A stretch of 64,000 nt of DNA, from positions 2,331,772-2,395,771 of the forward strand of contig NW_023503372.1 of the NCBI RefSeq assembly GCF_014529535.1. The letters are read 5' to 3'. Shown in pieces: positions 1 to 15,000 of the stretch. The notes beneath the pieces are model-generated. The model worked only from the letters and a program-made list of their open reading frames with translations, did not search any database and was not told where the DNA came from. Each line of letters begins with the position of its first letter. Positions within the stretch are counted from its first letter, which is position 1. Origin of the DNA: Bradysia coprophila. Its lineage: Eukaryota; Arthropoda; Insecta; Diptera; Sciaridae. The translations under genes were made by a program, and so were the position numbers.

Positions 1-3000
1 GTGGTGAATTGATAAGTAACCTGGATAGTTTACGCAATTTAAATAGCAACACAAAGTTTAATCAATTAGTCAGTGCGTGTAATAATAACAATAACAATAG
101 TGCTAAGTCGAGTATATTGGACGATGACTTTGATTTCATCGATGATGTTAGTCAGAGCGGTAGTGAGAGCCATATCAGTCGAATGCATTCGAAAACCAAG
201 TGCTCTACTTGCCATAATCAAATTAAGTCGAAATCTGATTGGAATCTTAGTGTGAATAAGAAGGTAAACGATCAATAATTAGCCGTACTTTTAATTGAAA
301 TCATTTTTCATTGCTCATTGCCATACAGTCATATAAAGTAACAAAACATTAACAATGGAAAGATTCGCTTGTAACTAAATCGGTCAACGTATCCATCATG
401 TGAGAGAAAAAAAGGTTGCGTTGCGGTTAGGCGTTTTATTATCTACAAAATGTTTTAACGACATTTCCTCTCGGCTAATAAAAACAAAGTCGAACAAATG
501 TTACGAAAAATTTATCTCCGTTGTTGAGTATATGCTTTTTAATTGTTTCTAAAATTTACAGCCCAACAGAACAATAATCATTTAGTACAGAAAACATGTA
601 AAACGATTTATGTTTTTGCTGCTATTCACTTCACAAACGGAAAATGTGTGCTTGATATAACATTCGGTTGACTCAATTAAAAATATGCTAATCAAGTCAA
701 CAATATAAAACCGTTTAGTCACATTCAGCAACGATATCACAGCAATACATTATTGAACGACGCGTTAAAATTACAACCGAAATGACTAGTACATTATTCA
801 GCGCTAATGTGATTTTATCATTCGAATTTCGAATTAGAATTCACTTCATCCTTACTCCTCACAATTCTGTGAATTTTAAATTGATATGGCAATGCTTTTC
901 ATGTCTTTGATTACATATGTATATACGTAGTGTCTTTGATCTCATTACGAAAAATTTAATAACTAAATTGAAGCTTTTTATCGGCGGCAGCCAACAATGT
1001 GGAGCAGTGCCAATTGCTTTAATATAATAAGCTACTTGGCGCGCTACAATTAGTCACTGGCCATGATTCACATAATTTTATAAGAATTGAATTGTAAATC
1101 AAGACTAATTGAACTTAAAAGAACATTAGGTATGTACTTTCTCAAATGCGTTTTGATCGACAATCTGGGCACAGTATATTGGGTGGCGTTAATCAATTTT
1201 GTACTCATTTTTTACTAAGCAGTAGCTGTGTTGGTTGATATATAAATGCAGCAAAGGAACGTATTACATTAGCGAATTATAAGAAAAATTGAATTTTATT
1301 TAATTAGTTCCGGTTTTTTGATATTTTAAAACAAAAAAAACATCGTCTGCCCATTCGTAACGTAGCAAAAGGATCGACAGTTCATTTTTCAAATAATTCC
1401 CGAATGTGACATGTCCTTTTTCTGCATGTAACAATTTATTTAGTAAACTTGTAATTTATTTGGAATTGCCTCAGCCCAATCATAATTCGTCTAAAGAAAT
1501 TACAATGAATTAAAGACGTTGATGTGAATTAGCAGAATGGCCACATGTTTTCTCGAAAACGCTTTTCGTCGAAAAAATTATTATTAGAATTTGTATTGTT
1601 AGTTGCGAAGTTGAGAAAATGATTTTTATCTTACATGTAGACTGTGGATATGAGTCAAGTTTTCTTAATTAATTTACTGTTTCGTTAATTTACTGTTAGA
1701 TATCTAAGGCAGTAGAGATAAGAGATTTTGACTGACTAAATATTTTTTTAGTCTGATAATTACCAAAGGTCTGTAACCATGGCTCAAGGTTTGATCATTC
1801 TTAATTTTTGACCTCAATCTATTAAGATTGGCACCAAGTAAAAATTTCTTCCTTACAAATTTGAAACATCAAAACAACAAAACGATTTTTTGAACTAGAG
1901 ATCTTACCTAAGTGTGGGAGCCAACCTCCCGTAGTTAGTCGTGTTGTACGCAAATATTGAAGTCAGTTGTTTGTGCTCCATTAACCAGAGGTTAAACCAC
2001 TAACCTGGTTAGCTTAGCGTAATCTAGGAGGTATATGGGTGGGATGATCGCTCATGGGCAGTAATAATGTTGTAACAGTGGTAAATTTAGAAGATTTTTT
2101 TTTATAATATCGAAGAATTTCATGAATTACGGGATTTCTCGAAAAAGTTGATAATTCTGGAAATTTTAAAATTTGGAGCATTTTCAACAATTTTTTTGAA
2201 TATCCAAGAATCAATTTTACGAAAATAGGCTCTGGCTACATGCTACAATGAACCTTCGTTGACTTACTAGTGCATTAATTCTCAGTCAATTACTAACTAA
2301 CCTAAAATGAAAACACCATTCAAACAACCGAGACTCGAACTTCTTATCTCGTCATAGTTTTCGTTGCGTGCTGTGTTGATATCGCGGAAATTGTTGCAAA
2401 TATAAATAAAGCTGCTGCTGTAGATATTTTTAGACCCGTACGAAGTACTGGGGTCTTATAGGTTTACGCATACGTTTGTAACACGTCGAATTGGACTCCC
2501 TGAGCAAGGGGAAACCTATTGTGGTTGTTCAGAGATGCCAAATCAGCAAGAAAAAAAATGTCCGTCCGTCCGTCCGTCCGTCTGTCTGTCTGTCTGCACG
2601 ATAACTTGAGTAAAACGCATTCGATTTTGAAAATTCTTTTTTTTTCCCGTTTGGTAATGTCAAAAGACAGGCTAAGTTCGAAGATGAGTGATTTTGGATC
2701 GACCCCTCCTGAGCTGGGGCCCAATAAGTGCTTTACGGTTTTTCGAAGATATCTCCGGACATTCAAACGCTATACTCGTACATGATACATCGAATGAAAG
2801 ATATTTACAATACCGATCGACAAAAAAAAAATTATGGAAATCGGATGACCGACTTGTGAGTTAGACCCCTTGGTGTGAAACAGGCACAGGGCGGCAAGCA
2901 GTTTTTGCTTGTAGGTCGGCCACATTTCAGCATATTTCGTCTGTTTTAGCTTTATTGCTTTATTGACCGTACCAATCAGGGAAAAAAAAGTTTTTGAAAT

Positions 3001-6000
3001 TATGTTCTCCGGAGCGTGAGCTAGGTCTCTTGGAGTGAGCTCTTATCTGGCTACTCGGCCGTACAGTGAACGTGGAGTATTTTGTCAATATCTCGAGTAA
3101 ATTTTGACCGAATTTCATGATTTTTTTTTGTTTGAAAGGTATTAACGAATGTAAAGCGTCGGTACTATTTTCGGTTTCCTAACAAAATGGCTGCCGGCGG
3201 CCATATTGGATTTTATTAAAAGTGATATAAAGTGGGAAAAATTATGCTTAGAGAGTTTCTGTTAACATGGAAATAATGTGTTAAGTGTGAGGGGTTTCAG
3301 GGATTCCATATATGGACATCTATATATACCTATATACAGCTATATTGAGCTATATACAGGCATATAGAGCTTTATAATAGCATATTCCTCTGTGAAATGT
3401 TTATTTACAGTGAAATATAGGTGAATATAGCGGTATATAGCTGTTTAAATAGGAATTTATGAAATTTGACTTCGTACGGGGCTGTCTATATTGCCTCCGG
3501 CAATTTAATTGTATATGATAACAAGGCAAAGAGTGGATAATGTAAGTGATTTAAAAGGAAGAATAGTTTTTCAGCAGAGAAGAAAATGAAGTAAGAGAAA
3601 TGAAGAGTTTCACATTAAAGGCTTTTGATACGAATAGGTGTTTCGTGCGGGTCGGCGTTAGCTATGTTTAAGTAAACAAATGTGCAACCTTATCGTCTGA
3701 AACCTTGTATACAACACGTTATGTAAAGGGTGATTAAGACACATGAAGCATTGCTGAACTCACGTTTCACACGTAGTGCGTCAACAAAACGCTTTACACA
3801 AATGGTAGTTACTATTTTTGAGGAAGATCTCATAGTGTAATATAAGTTACCATCCTGTCATATTGTAAATATTCTTGTATGAAACTCGTCTAATGTTATT
3901 CGTGTTATCGCTGTATGACCAATAAAAAACCAAAATAAACAAACAAAAAACGCAAAGCTCTGAAATTAAATTATTCCGACTAACATCTTTATCCCAACTG
4001 TATCGTCATTAATGCCGAATATGTTTACATTGAAAGAAATCATTTTCGATCGGTCTATAAATAATCTTTTGCTTTCGAAATTCAAACTCAATTTGAACAG
4101 TTTGTTTAAAGCTTACGTTCACGTTCCTTGATTTATTCAAGAGCAAATTAATTTAACAAATTTTTATCTTCTCATCTTTCAGCAAATCAAAGACGAATTA
4201 TGTGAAGTTGTTGCGGATATGGAAGGACTAGATTCGCAAGAGGACTGCAAGCATTCCAACAAAGATAAACAAATGTCAATAGGACGGAAAAAATTCAATA
4301 TGGATCCAAAGAAAGGTGAGTTCAATGTTAATGATTCATTTGTTGATTGTGTGCGTTCAGTATACAAAAACCCACGACTTGTTTGTGACCATATTGGTTT
4401 CTCAGAATTTCTTTAGCCGTCAGACAATATTTTGATGGTGAATTTTGAAGAAATTGACAAAAAAATATACAGACTGCTAATCGTCTGTTATCGACAGCGA
4501 GAACAACAAAAATATGCATCGAGGTCCATCTAATGATGTCTGAGCTTACATAGCAAAATATTTAAATATTTGTGTCAATCCATTAAAATTATGTAGAACA
4601 AGGACGCCGATTTACGAGTAGCATTAGTGTCTGAGCTAGACCCGAAAGGCTTGACAAACTCGCAAATTATAATGACAACACACTTGCCTTCTGTTAAAAT
4701 TAACAGTTGATGGCTTGACTTTCTTTTGAAAAACAAACTTGATTGCTAACAAACTAAAAATTAATACGACGACGTCCCATAAACTACGTCCGCTCGGTGG
4801 TTTATAATGAAACATCAAAATTTTTAATTTGCAATTCGTTTACCACATACGATATAGCTATCAACTAAAACTGTACACCGAAATGTTATCAAATGAATAT
4901 GATTTAAGTCGTCGTCGTCGCGCATGCATTCAAATGAAGATATTCAAACCACTTAATAAAAGCTGGTTAGAGTTGCATATGCGAAAACAACAATTGTATT
5001 GTAACCGACAATGCACTATGATATCATTTGACGCTCGTTTCACTTACACGAGTTCTTACATTGATCGCACATATATGCGAAACAACGCAAATGTTTAAAG
5101 AAATGAAATTGTTATTCCTTTAACTGCATTCTTCAATAAACGACCTCTGCTGACATGGAGGTCAATTGGGTTACCATATACCTGGCGAAATATAAATTAA
5201 ATTCTTTTTCGGTATATCATCGTGCCGGTTTATTGAATGTATCGCAATTTTATTTCGGTTTCAGCAAAGCTACATACAACAATGGATTCCTGTTTTTTTA
5301 AACGAAAACTTTATTGATATTTCCGAAAATAAACTTTCAGAACAAATTTTTGCGCTTTGCCTATTTACATTTTGATAGCACTAAAGTCGCGGCATTAAAT
5401 ATACATTTAATTACAACAATTTTTGAACGTTGCCTGTGTGCGAACTATTTGAATTTTAAAAATGTTTTACAAAGAAACATCACAAGGGACCCGTACGAAT
5501 GGTGCATGCAAGCTAGTTGTCCGTAAAAAATATTTAAATTATTCAAAAGTATTTAAATTAATCCCTATGCTCCTTTATCCCATTAAAATTGCATACAGTA
5601 ATTCAGAGACTCCAGTTTATAGCTCAATATACCCTTATATAGCTCAATATAGCTCAATATACCCGTATATAGCTCAATATAGCTATATATAACTTAATAT
5701 AGCGGTATATAGCTGTATATAGATTAATATAGCTGTATACAGCTGTATACAGCTCAATATAGCTATATATAGCTATTAACAGGGGTACAGATGTCGATAA
5801 ATGGTATGAAACACAGACAGCACTTATTCAATCACTCTGCTCTTGACAGCAACTCTCTAAGTATTACCAATTTGTAAAAAATGCTCCTCTACATAGTTCA
5901 CACCAAGGGCTTTAATTCACGAGTCGGTCATATCCGATTTCTATAAACTTCGAATTGGTAAACACTTTTCATTTGACGTGGCATTTACAAGTTAGCATTC

Positions 6001-9000
6001 AAATGTTTTCTGAAAACCCTAAGACACTTAGGCGAACCAAGCTCAGGAAGAGCCTATCCAAATATGACCATCTTAGAACTTAGGCTTTAGTTGACATTAC
6101 TAAACAGGAAAAAGAAGAATTTTCAAAATTGGTTTACTTAAGTTACAGTGTTCACAGTCAGACAGACAGACTTTTTTTTGCTGACCAACTATGACTATAA
6201 GACCTACGTTCTTCGTACAGGTCTAAAAATTACGTCGTAGATCCACCAACTTTAAGTTGTTTTACATGCTAAAATGTTTCGCTTTCGCCTGATCGAAGTC
6301 AGTGAACTTTATTTTTATCAATTTACATTTTTATATTTATCTTTACTTGGTCAAACATGTACGTGTAAATTTTCAACGAAAACAAAAAAAAATATTTTTC
6401 TGTTTCAGGTATAGAATATTTGTGCGAAAACCATCAGCTCCAAATGAACGCCAAAGATATTGCACACTTTTTGTACAAAGGCGAAGGCTTAAACAAAACG
6501 GCTATCGGTGAGTGTCTTTTTTTTCAACAAAATGTACATTTTATTCAATAATAATTTATAATATGCAAAGTCCGGTTACTTTTTCTCTTTCGCGTTTCGT
6601 TTTTGTTTTACATGATTTAGAAAACTCTTAATTTTTATAATTGAATTCAAATTGTGGGTATAAGCTGTGGATCAATATGTCTCCAACACGACAAACGACA
6701 TCAGTCGCTTATGAAATGAGTTTTTTTTCCTGTACACTTTTTCAGCATTACAATAACGATATTTAATTTCCGTTCGGAATTGCATGCTGAAAGCGCGATA
6801 GCACCCAGAAAATTTATTACTTCAGTCATCAAGGAATTTTTAATTTTTCTTTTCGCTTCTGCAAAATTTATTTGCTCTTTAAATTTAGAAATTTGTTTCT
6901 CAACAACCGTTTGTTGAGCCAACCGGCTTTTATGAAAATTCATTTGGGTGGATAATGGAATTTTTTTTTAAATTAAAATGGCATTCATTGGTGTATACAC
7001 GCATTGAATTGCATGACGTTATTACAATTAACGTGTCTATCCTTACCCGAAATTCAATTAAGCGTAACGGAACGAAAGTAAATGTGGCTGCTATATATTG
7101 TAAGCCACCATTTCTTCACATAACAATGAAAGGAAAAGCGTTTAACACAAATTTTGAACGACATTCCCAGCAGGGAATCCTCTATCGATTTTATGCCAGA
7201 TGTTGTCACGATGAAGATGTGCGAAATTTAAAGACAAAAAATTTGCTTGGGAATCATTGCTTGTTCTAACAAATTGTATTCCGGCCCGCCAGCTATAAAT
7301 GCTAACAATTTCACGACACATAACTTAATAAAATGTCGAACGAACCAATGTCGTAGGCTCAACGTTTTCAGTCGGTTAAAGTTTAGTTCACTGGCACAAC
7401 TTAAAATTGGTTAATTAGATGAGGGAACGGCGATGATTAACTGGATTTTTGTATTTTGAATCATTACATTCGGTAGTTTCGTAAGTTCACACGCTGTACC
7501 CAGGCCCAGACTGGCCGGTGGACATATTGTCCATTCGGGCGATTCGCGATTCCGGAGCCAATCAAGGACTGTACCATACTTTTCAGTTTTGTAAATTTAT
7601 TGATATTGAACACAACAAACAATTATTGAACGGTTTCTGACCAGTATTTTGGAATACTTATGTTAGTGAGTAGTTTTGCCCTAGAGCAGCTCCTACGGCA
7701 GTGGTAAGTTCAACCGTACATTAAATTCTCGTATCATGAAGCTTTTGGGTATAGTTTTATTCTATCGTAAAAGTAAATACGAATTTTTGCAGGTGTTCAC
7801 AAAGACATTTTTTGTAGAATTCCAAAGCGGTAACGAAACACTTGAGGAACTATTTCTCAGTCACTCACTGGCTGAACTAAATTCCTTTTCAATTAAAAAT
7901 ATTTCACAAAATTTTTACTTTGAGTCAGCTCTGGAATTGCAGACATGTTTGAAACGCAATTGATGTAACAACAAAACATGAAACATAAAATAGATTAGGG
8001 GGCTAAGAACTGATGTGAATCGAAGGAAAATTAATGAAGCAATTAATTGATTTCTCAATCATTTTATTCGAAATATTAAAAATAATTGTTTGATGCCAGC
8101 AACAATTATGTTAATAAGAAACGTGTTCTTGATGCACACATCTGCCACTCAAATTTAGAGTCCGTGTCGTCGGCATGATGTTCAGCTTAAAACATACGTA
8201 ATTTTTCCCATTCTAATTTTGGCCATTTCTTTTAGCTTATAACTGCGACTAATTAATGTTCGTCGTACGTATTTTTGTTTGCACTCGATGTACTGAGTAT
8301 TGACCATTCATGAGAATATATTTTTTTTCTTGCCATAAATGAAACTAAGTTTCGTTACCATTGGATTGGAACTATCGTCTTCATTGATTTAATGACGAAA
8401 TCTGTTAAAAATATACCCACGAGTTCGGTATATCGAATTTAATTTCACATTTTGATTACAAACGACAACAAACCAATTTCCAACGGCAATAAATCTTTAT
8501 ATAGAATCCATATCACAAATTAGCTTCTTTTTACAGCCAAAATGTGCGTTACCACAAGGAATGTAGAAAAATATGTCGGGCGTTTTCGGTATCGTCTGAG
8601 GGGTATATGGTGTTTTCTTTGTGGTTAAATTAAAGAAAAAAAAGCTTCGACTATGAAGACGATTTCCTTTGGATGTTTGCCAAAATTCGATTAAAATTTT
8701 ATCGTTCAATTTGCGACATGACATGACATTGTCGATATCATTTTATACGGAATAAATTCTGAATAAAAACCATTCGCGTTGCACAATAAAAAGTAAAATT
8801 CCAACAATCATTGATCGGAAAACCGCAAAATCTCACATAAAACCGGACCCCAAGACATCGAATTATCGAATTACATTCAATTAATACCTCATTTCTATTA
8901 TGTATATTGCAGGCGATTACCTGGGAGAAAAGAATGATTTCAACGAACAAGTTTTAAAAGCATTTGTGGACCTGCATGATTTCACCAATCTGATTCTCGT

Positions 9001-12000
9001 ACAAGCATTAAGGTGAGTGAACAAAAAAAAACATAAAAATTCTTGGTGTATTTCAATGTATCAGATGTATGCATTTGCATTGGTACAATGACCTTCACAT
9101 GCCTTATATGTGGCACTCTTATTCGCAAGTGATAATCATAATTCAGGTGCATAGCCTCACAGTTCATAATAATGTCAACCGAACACGGATAAAACTGTAG
9201 TTGTTAGCATAACGTTCTGAACACGCAATATGAAGAAACCTTACAATTTTCCTTTTGAACTGCTTCTAAACACTCATGTCGACATATCTTGACGTTCATT
9301 CCAAGAACAATGTAATAAGCTAAGTACTTATGTGTATACACGAGATTTTCAAAAGGATAAATTCGTTGAAACAAAATATTGAAAAATTATGTCAAGTGAG
9401 TCTTGAAAGCAAAAGCATTTACAACGAAGGAATTATAACAACCATTCAATGCAAATAATCTTATTCGTTTCACATGAGTACAACATTACGATACGGTAAC
9501 GTTGACATCGCATTTACATCGCATTTGAAGCGAGTTACATGAATTGGAATCGCAGTGCCGCCTTTTCCATATGGGCCAAATGTGCAAATGCCCGTGGCTC
9601 CCGAAGTGGAGCAGAAGAACATGGCGCCCGAGGTCCTTAAAAAAAATTTAGCTTTACTAAATTGGCGCCTATTTTTCCAATTGCCCAATGGCGCCCAAAA
9701 GCTAAAAGCGGCACTGTTGGAATGAAATTGTGGATCTAAAATTTCACTACTATGGAAGAGAAAGAGTGTTTTGGAAAAGGTATTATTGGAATTAGTCTGA
9801 CGTTGATCTGGATCTTATTGGTCATTGCAGGATATTTTCAAATGAATCTTAAATGCACAGATAGCAACCATATTATCAGTATAAACATCGAATCTATTAC
9901 TTCGTTTGATGTAGGCATTTTCTGACCTTGTCATCGACATGTTCATTGAAAATCTTCTACTTCATTAGTTTTAACACACACTCTGCTATATAGAAGAATA
10001 CATTAGCCAGAAGACGTCGCTTATTTATTGACGTCGCTGTATATAACAGCTGACAAAATCGTCAATTACTGTCGGTCATCAGGTTCAGTAGAATTAAAGA
10101 TCAAAACAGGGCAAGTTTTCTGGAATCTGTTCCGATTATCGGAGACATCATTTGACCTGAAACTGAAGAACTGTAGAACAATTTCAGGTTATCTGTTGTT
10201 GACTGTTGACTGTTGTTGACTTTCCTCGGAATTTGGAATTCAATTCGCATCTGGTACTTCGGAATCATTAAATTTTTAACATTACAGATAGCTTCTTTGA
10301 ACTGCACCAACAGAAACATTGTTTCGTCAGTTTCAAATTTGTTACACATGAAAGCATGTGTGGTACCCCTGAATGCAAGCAATTGTGCTGAACAACAATT
10401 TTTCAGTGGCTTTTCGGAACTCGTCTTATTCCTTCAAAAACATACATCCCTGCATCCACAGTTATAATTTTTACTTCAATTTGTGACTGTAAATTCTTTA
10501 TCACCACACAAGCTGTCAGTTGAATTCAGTCGGTGGCTTTACCCATGTATGTTTATTAAAACAGAAAATTTTAATGGAACATTCAACTCCTTCATATTCA
10601 GATGGTTCATTGTATTATGTACGTAAGATGAAGTGGCATATGAGCTTTCAACGGGTGAATTCTTGAATATGGAACACATCAGTAAAGTGGGTCAAGTAGG
10701 TAGAAGGCTTTTGAGAGCAAAATGTATTTCATAATTGACTCGAAACTCTAAAATATTTCACATCTCAATGTGGCATCCACTTCCCGCATTTTAGTAGTTT
10801 TTGAACAAGACGAATGCTATCAAAAGAACGACTAAATGCGGAAATGATGCCACGATAAGCGAATTGTTGATTCCATTGTTTCCTCCAATATTTCCATCAG
10901 GCGAACCATCCAATATCGATTCGTTCAGGAATCGCACGTAGTTATTGTTTCTGGGCGACAGTCTCTCCAATTCTATCATCACGATTTCGTTCGTTCCTCC
11001 CTGCAAGATGTCACCGGGAACGTACATTGTTATTTGTGGGCCGACCGATGGCCAATATCTTCCCAGATTGAAACCATTTATGTAAAGAATTCCCTGTGGA
11101 TATTTAGCGATCAGCTTAGTCAAACACTTCTAGCGATCAATTCCTTTACCTTTCCCCAACCGGAAACGTCCAAATAAGTGTCGTAGATTTCATCGGCTGT
11201 CACTTGGAATTCGGCATGGAATATAATCGGCCCTTCGGTAAACATTCCCTTTGTGCTTATGCGAACATTCTCTACAGTTGTATCCTTTATGAAGTTGTCT
11301 ATGTGAGAGTAAGTGGTGAGAGGAAAACCGGTCATAGTCCATCGAAGTAGTTCTAGTGGCACCCCGCTTCTCTGAGCAATTGTTACCGAACCTAAGATTC
11401 CCTGTCACGAATTAAAAATGGTAAACTGAATCGTATATGTGACGTGGCTGTATTTACTTTGAAGTCGTCCGTAACGTTATAATTGATGCGTCCCTGGTTC
11501 TCAACTAAAATTTGTAATGTACTGCCTAGACCAGGATGCAGTGACAACGAACGGACGTCATTTTCCCGGGACAAACATCCGACATACTCTTGGTCGACAT
11601 AGACCAGAGCCCGATCGTGTAATGCCTCAACCACCAGCTCAGTTGGATCCAATTCCAAAGTCGGCAGTTCGGTTTCGTACAGCACGAATCCAGAAAATTG
11701 GTCCAACACTTCGAACGAAAGTGGTCGTTGAGATGTCACTGTTTTGTTCTGTCCATTCACATCTTTTCCCAGATGACTCTTTCCTTTCGCAGATATCAAA
11801 TATCCTTTTGGATGCAGTTGTATTGAAGGGAGTACCATTTTTGGTGCTCTTGTAACTGTCTCCGGTGTTATGTTGAAGAATTGCGTAATTACTGCCTGGT
11901 ACTTTTGATACTTCGATCCATACTCATTTGGATCACCAGCCTCGTCCATAACAGCATCTGTTGATCGATTTAGTTTTGTTACGTGAACGTACTAGTAATA

Positions 12001-15000
12001 CGGAAAGACAGGTGAAGACAATTACCGTAGTCATATGATGTTATGTCAGCAGTGTATTCTCCTTGATATCCTCCAACCAGTGGTCCATTCGCACCTGAAA
12101 TTTGATTATTTGTGAATATTTCCATCAAGGAACCACGTCAATAAAACACTACCCGCCGTAAACCCGAAGTTAGTTCCGCCAAAGAACATGTAGATATTGA
12201 CACTAGCCCCCATCTCAAGCATTTTCCTACAATAAATTTAATCGTGATTGCGAAAGTCGTGTCACACATACTCATGCTTTTACTTAATCACATTTGCACC
12301 TCGTTCCCCGTCACGTCTTTGGTTCTTATCATGCCAATGAGTCAACCAGCCCGGATAAAATTCCGAATTGACGAGCGGTCCAGTCGGTTGTATTTCACGT
12401 AACTTCGCCCACACACTGTCCATTTCATTTTCGCCCACCTCAATTCCAAAATCAGTCGTCGCGAAAACCTCATCCGCCGTGCCGCATCTCATTTGACCGG
12501 GTGTGGTCGGAATGTCGACGGTAAACAGAAGGGCCTTGCTTTGTACATATTTCTCTGCATAAAACACAAATTCATCAAATTCATTTGAAGCTATTAAAAC
12601 CGGTCGCTCTCTTGTACACTCTGTGTACTTTTTAGACAGCAATTTATCTCTATCACTGTTCATCGATTATTTGACCATAGTGTCATTATCTTCAATTACC
12701 GCTATAAATCAATAAGGCGTCAATCATTCAATAAGAAATTTCTGTGTGTGTTATGGGTCAGTTAAAAATACAACGAAACGGAAGCATTCAACGCTGAGTT
12801 AAAGTAAATTATTGATAAAATTTGCAATTGACCTACCGGTCTCATCGCGCAGCCAATTCATATAGACCCTGTCACATGCGTAATACGACGAATACTCGTT
12901 TTCAACCTAATCAAAACCGGAAATTAATTTGTCGATTCGAAACAATAAATGTTGCTTCTCTGACCTGCACCATGATTATGGGTCCTCCATTTTCATACAT
13001 GTACGGTGTCAATTGTGGCATCAAATTTGCATACCAAATTGCCACTTCTTTGACATAATCGGCATCTATAGTTCTAACTTTTATGTTCGGATATTTAGTG
13101 AACAACCAATACGGCAGGCCACCCTGGTATAAAACGATACCAAAAAGAATGTGAAACGAATCGATTACAACAAAATTTTCTTAAATTTCAATTACATTAT
13201 CTCGTTCAGCGCAGATGTAAGGACCTGGTCGTAAAATTACTAAACATCCTTCAGCCGCAGCAATATCCAAAAATTGAGTTAAATTGGCCATTCCACTGAA
13301 ATCGTACACTCCGTCCTGGGGATTGTGTAAAGCCCATTCCACGTACGTGTCTAGAACATTAAGTCCTGTCTGTTTCATCGTTCGAATCCGAGCTGGCCAT
13401 ACTTCTGGCACGGTACGAAAGTAATGAAATGAACCGGACACATATTGAAAATCTTGACCGTCCAACAGAAATTTGTTGTTTTGATGGTCGATGCGGAATG
13501 TTCTTTGTTGCTGGGACTAATAAAAAATTTACAAATTTACATAAATGACGGTCATAATTCAATCGTATCGACTGGATTTATTGCTACAATGAGTTGGTGT
13601 TAGTGAACGTAATGAGCTTTGTATCACGTGCAATAAGCACCAGGTAAATTTACAAAAAATGAGATCATGAAGTGGAACTATCTTGTTTGACGATTAGTTC
13701 AAAGAAATATTTTTGCATTAGGTGACGCAATTTCACGATATTTATTAACTACGATTACCAACCGATACGCAAATTAAGCTCGTTCCGATTATGAAAATGG
13801 TTAAAGCGTAAATGTTTAGCGTCATATTTGGCCACAGATTGTATTAACCCACACGAACACGACGCGAAAAACTTATTTACTTTTGTGATCGGAACACGGC
13901 GACACACTTTTGTTTAACGAAACAAAGTCATATACGTATAATGTTGTATCTATAACTCTCTCGACGACACTGACTGAATTCAGTAAGGTGCTTGAATTGA
14001 ATATTTTTACGAATGATTTTTTTTTTGATGGCCACTTCACCCGAACCAATTCAGGTATCTTTAGATTATGTTAAACTCGATACTGCATACGTGCTCAATT
14101 GGATTGATGTAATAAACACTATCAATTAATCGACAGTGTTGTCGTTAACAAGGGAAACATACATAGATTGCAATGCAGATCAAGACATGGTCAAGACATG
14201 ACTCATCTTAGAATGTGTAAAATTGTAACAAAGAACCATGTTTTTTCTCTGTTGGATGGTCAGTCATTGATGCAGTTAAACTGTATTGCAATATTTTCTC
14301 AGTTCTTGCTTTTCCATGTCTCAATCTGCATTATTTTAACAAAATAGTTATTAAATCTGCTACTTCTATCGTTTAAAGACTGAAAATCTTTTACTTCATT
14401 TGTTTTAACATTAATTTCACTATTTATAAGACTACACATGTCAGAGCTTTTCGTGCTTTAGTGACGTCATTGTCAGTAATGGATGAATACCAGCTTTTAT
14501 AGTGTACTGATATGACGTTCTAATAATCCCATCTGCAAAAAATTCAAATAATCAAAACAACCCATTTCCTTCCAGACAATTCTTATGGTCATTCCGATTG
14601 CCGGGCGAAGCGCAAAAAATCGATCGAATGATGGAATGCTTTGCCCAACGTTATTGCCAACTCAATCCAGATATTTTCACAAACACCGATACATGTTATG
14701 TACTTAGCTTCGCAATCATCATGTTAAACACATCACTCCACAATCCATCCGTAAAAGATAAGCCCACGTTGGATCATTTCATATCGATGAATCGGGGTAT
14801 CAACAACGGTGGTGATTTGCCGCGTGAATTGCTAGAATCGTTATACGAATCAATTAGAACCGAGCCATTTAAGATACCGCAAGACGATGGAAATGATTTG
14901 ATGCACACGTTCTTCAATCCAGATAAGGAAGGCTGGCTATGGAAACAGGGCGGAAGGTATGTTTGTTTTTGATGTTCTCCGTTGGATGATCGTATGATTT

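Larger units (their letters stand above)
4316..6408 (+). other. Second visible steppke intron (2.1 kb)
   Basis: Non-coding and AT-rich. It contains the second, inverted copy of the CCCGTACGAA element. Nothing else stands out. Confidence 0.8.

Noticed and set aside
2464-2785. Overlapping frames on both strands near 2.6 kb
   Set aside because: They lie in the GTCC/GTCT run and conserved non-coding body of a transposable element and have no protein signature.
9470-9688. 72-codon minus-strand frame
   Set aside because: It is the inside of the hAT-like MITE.
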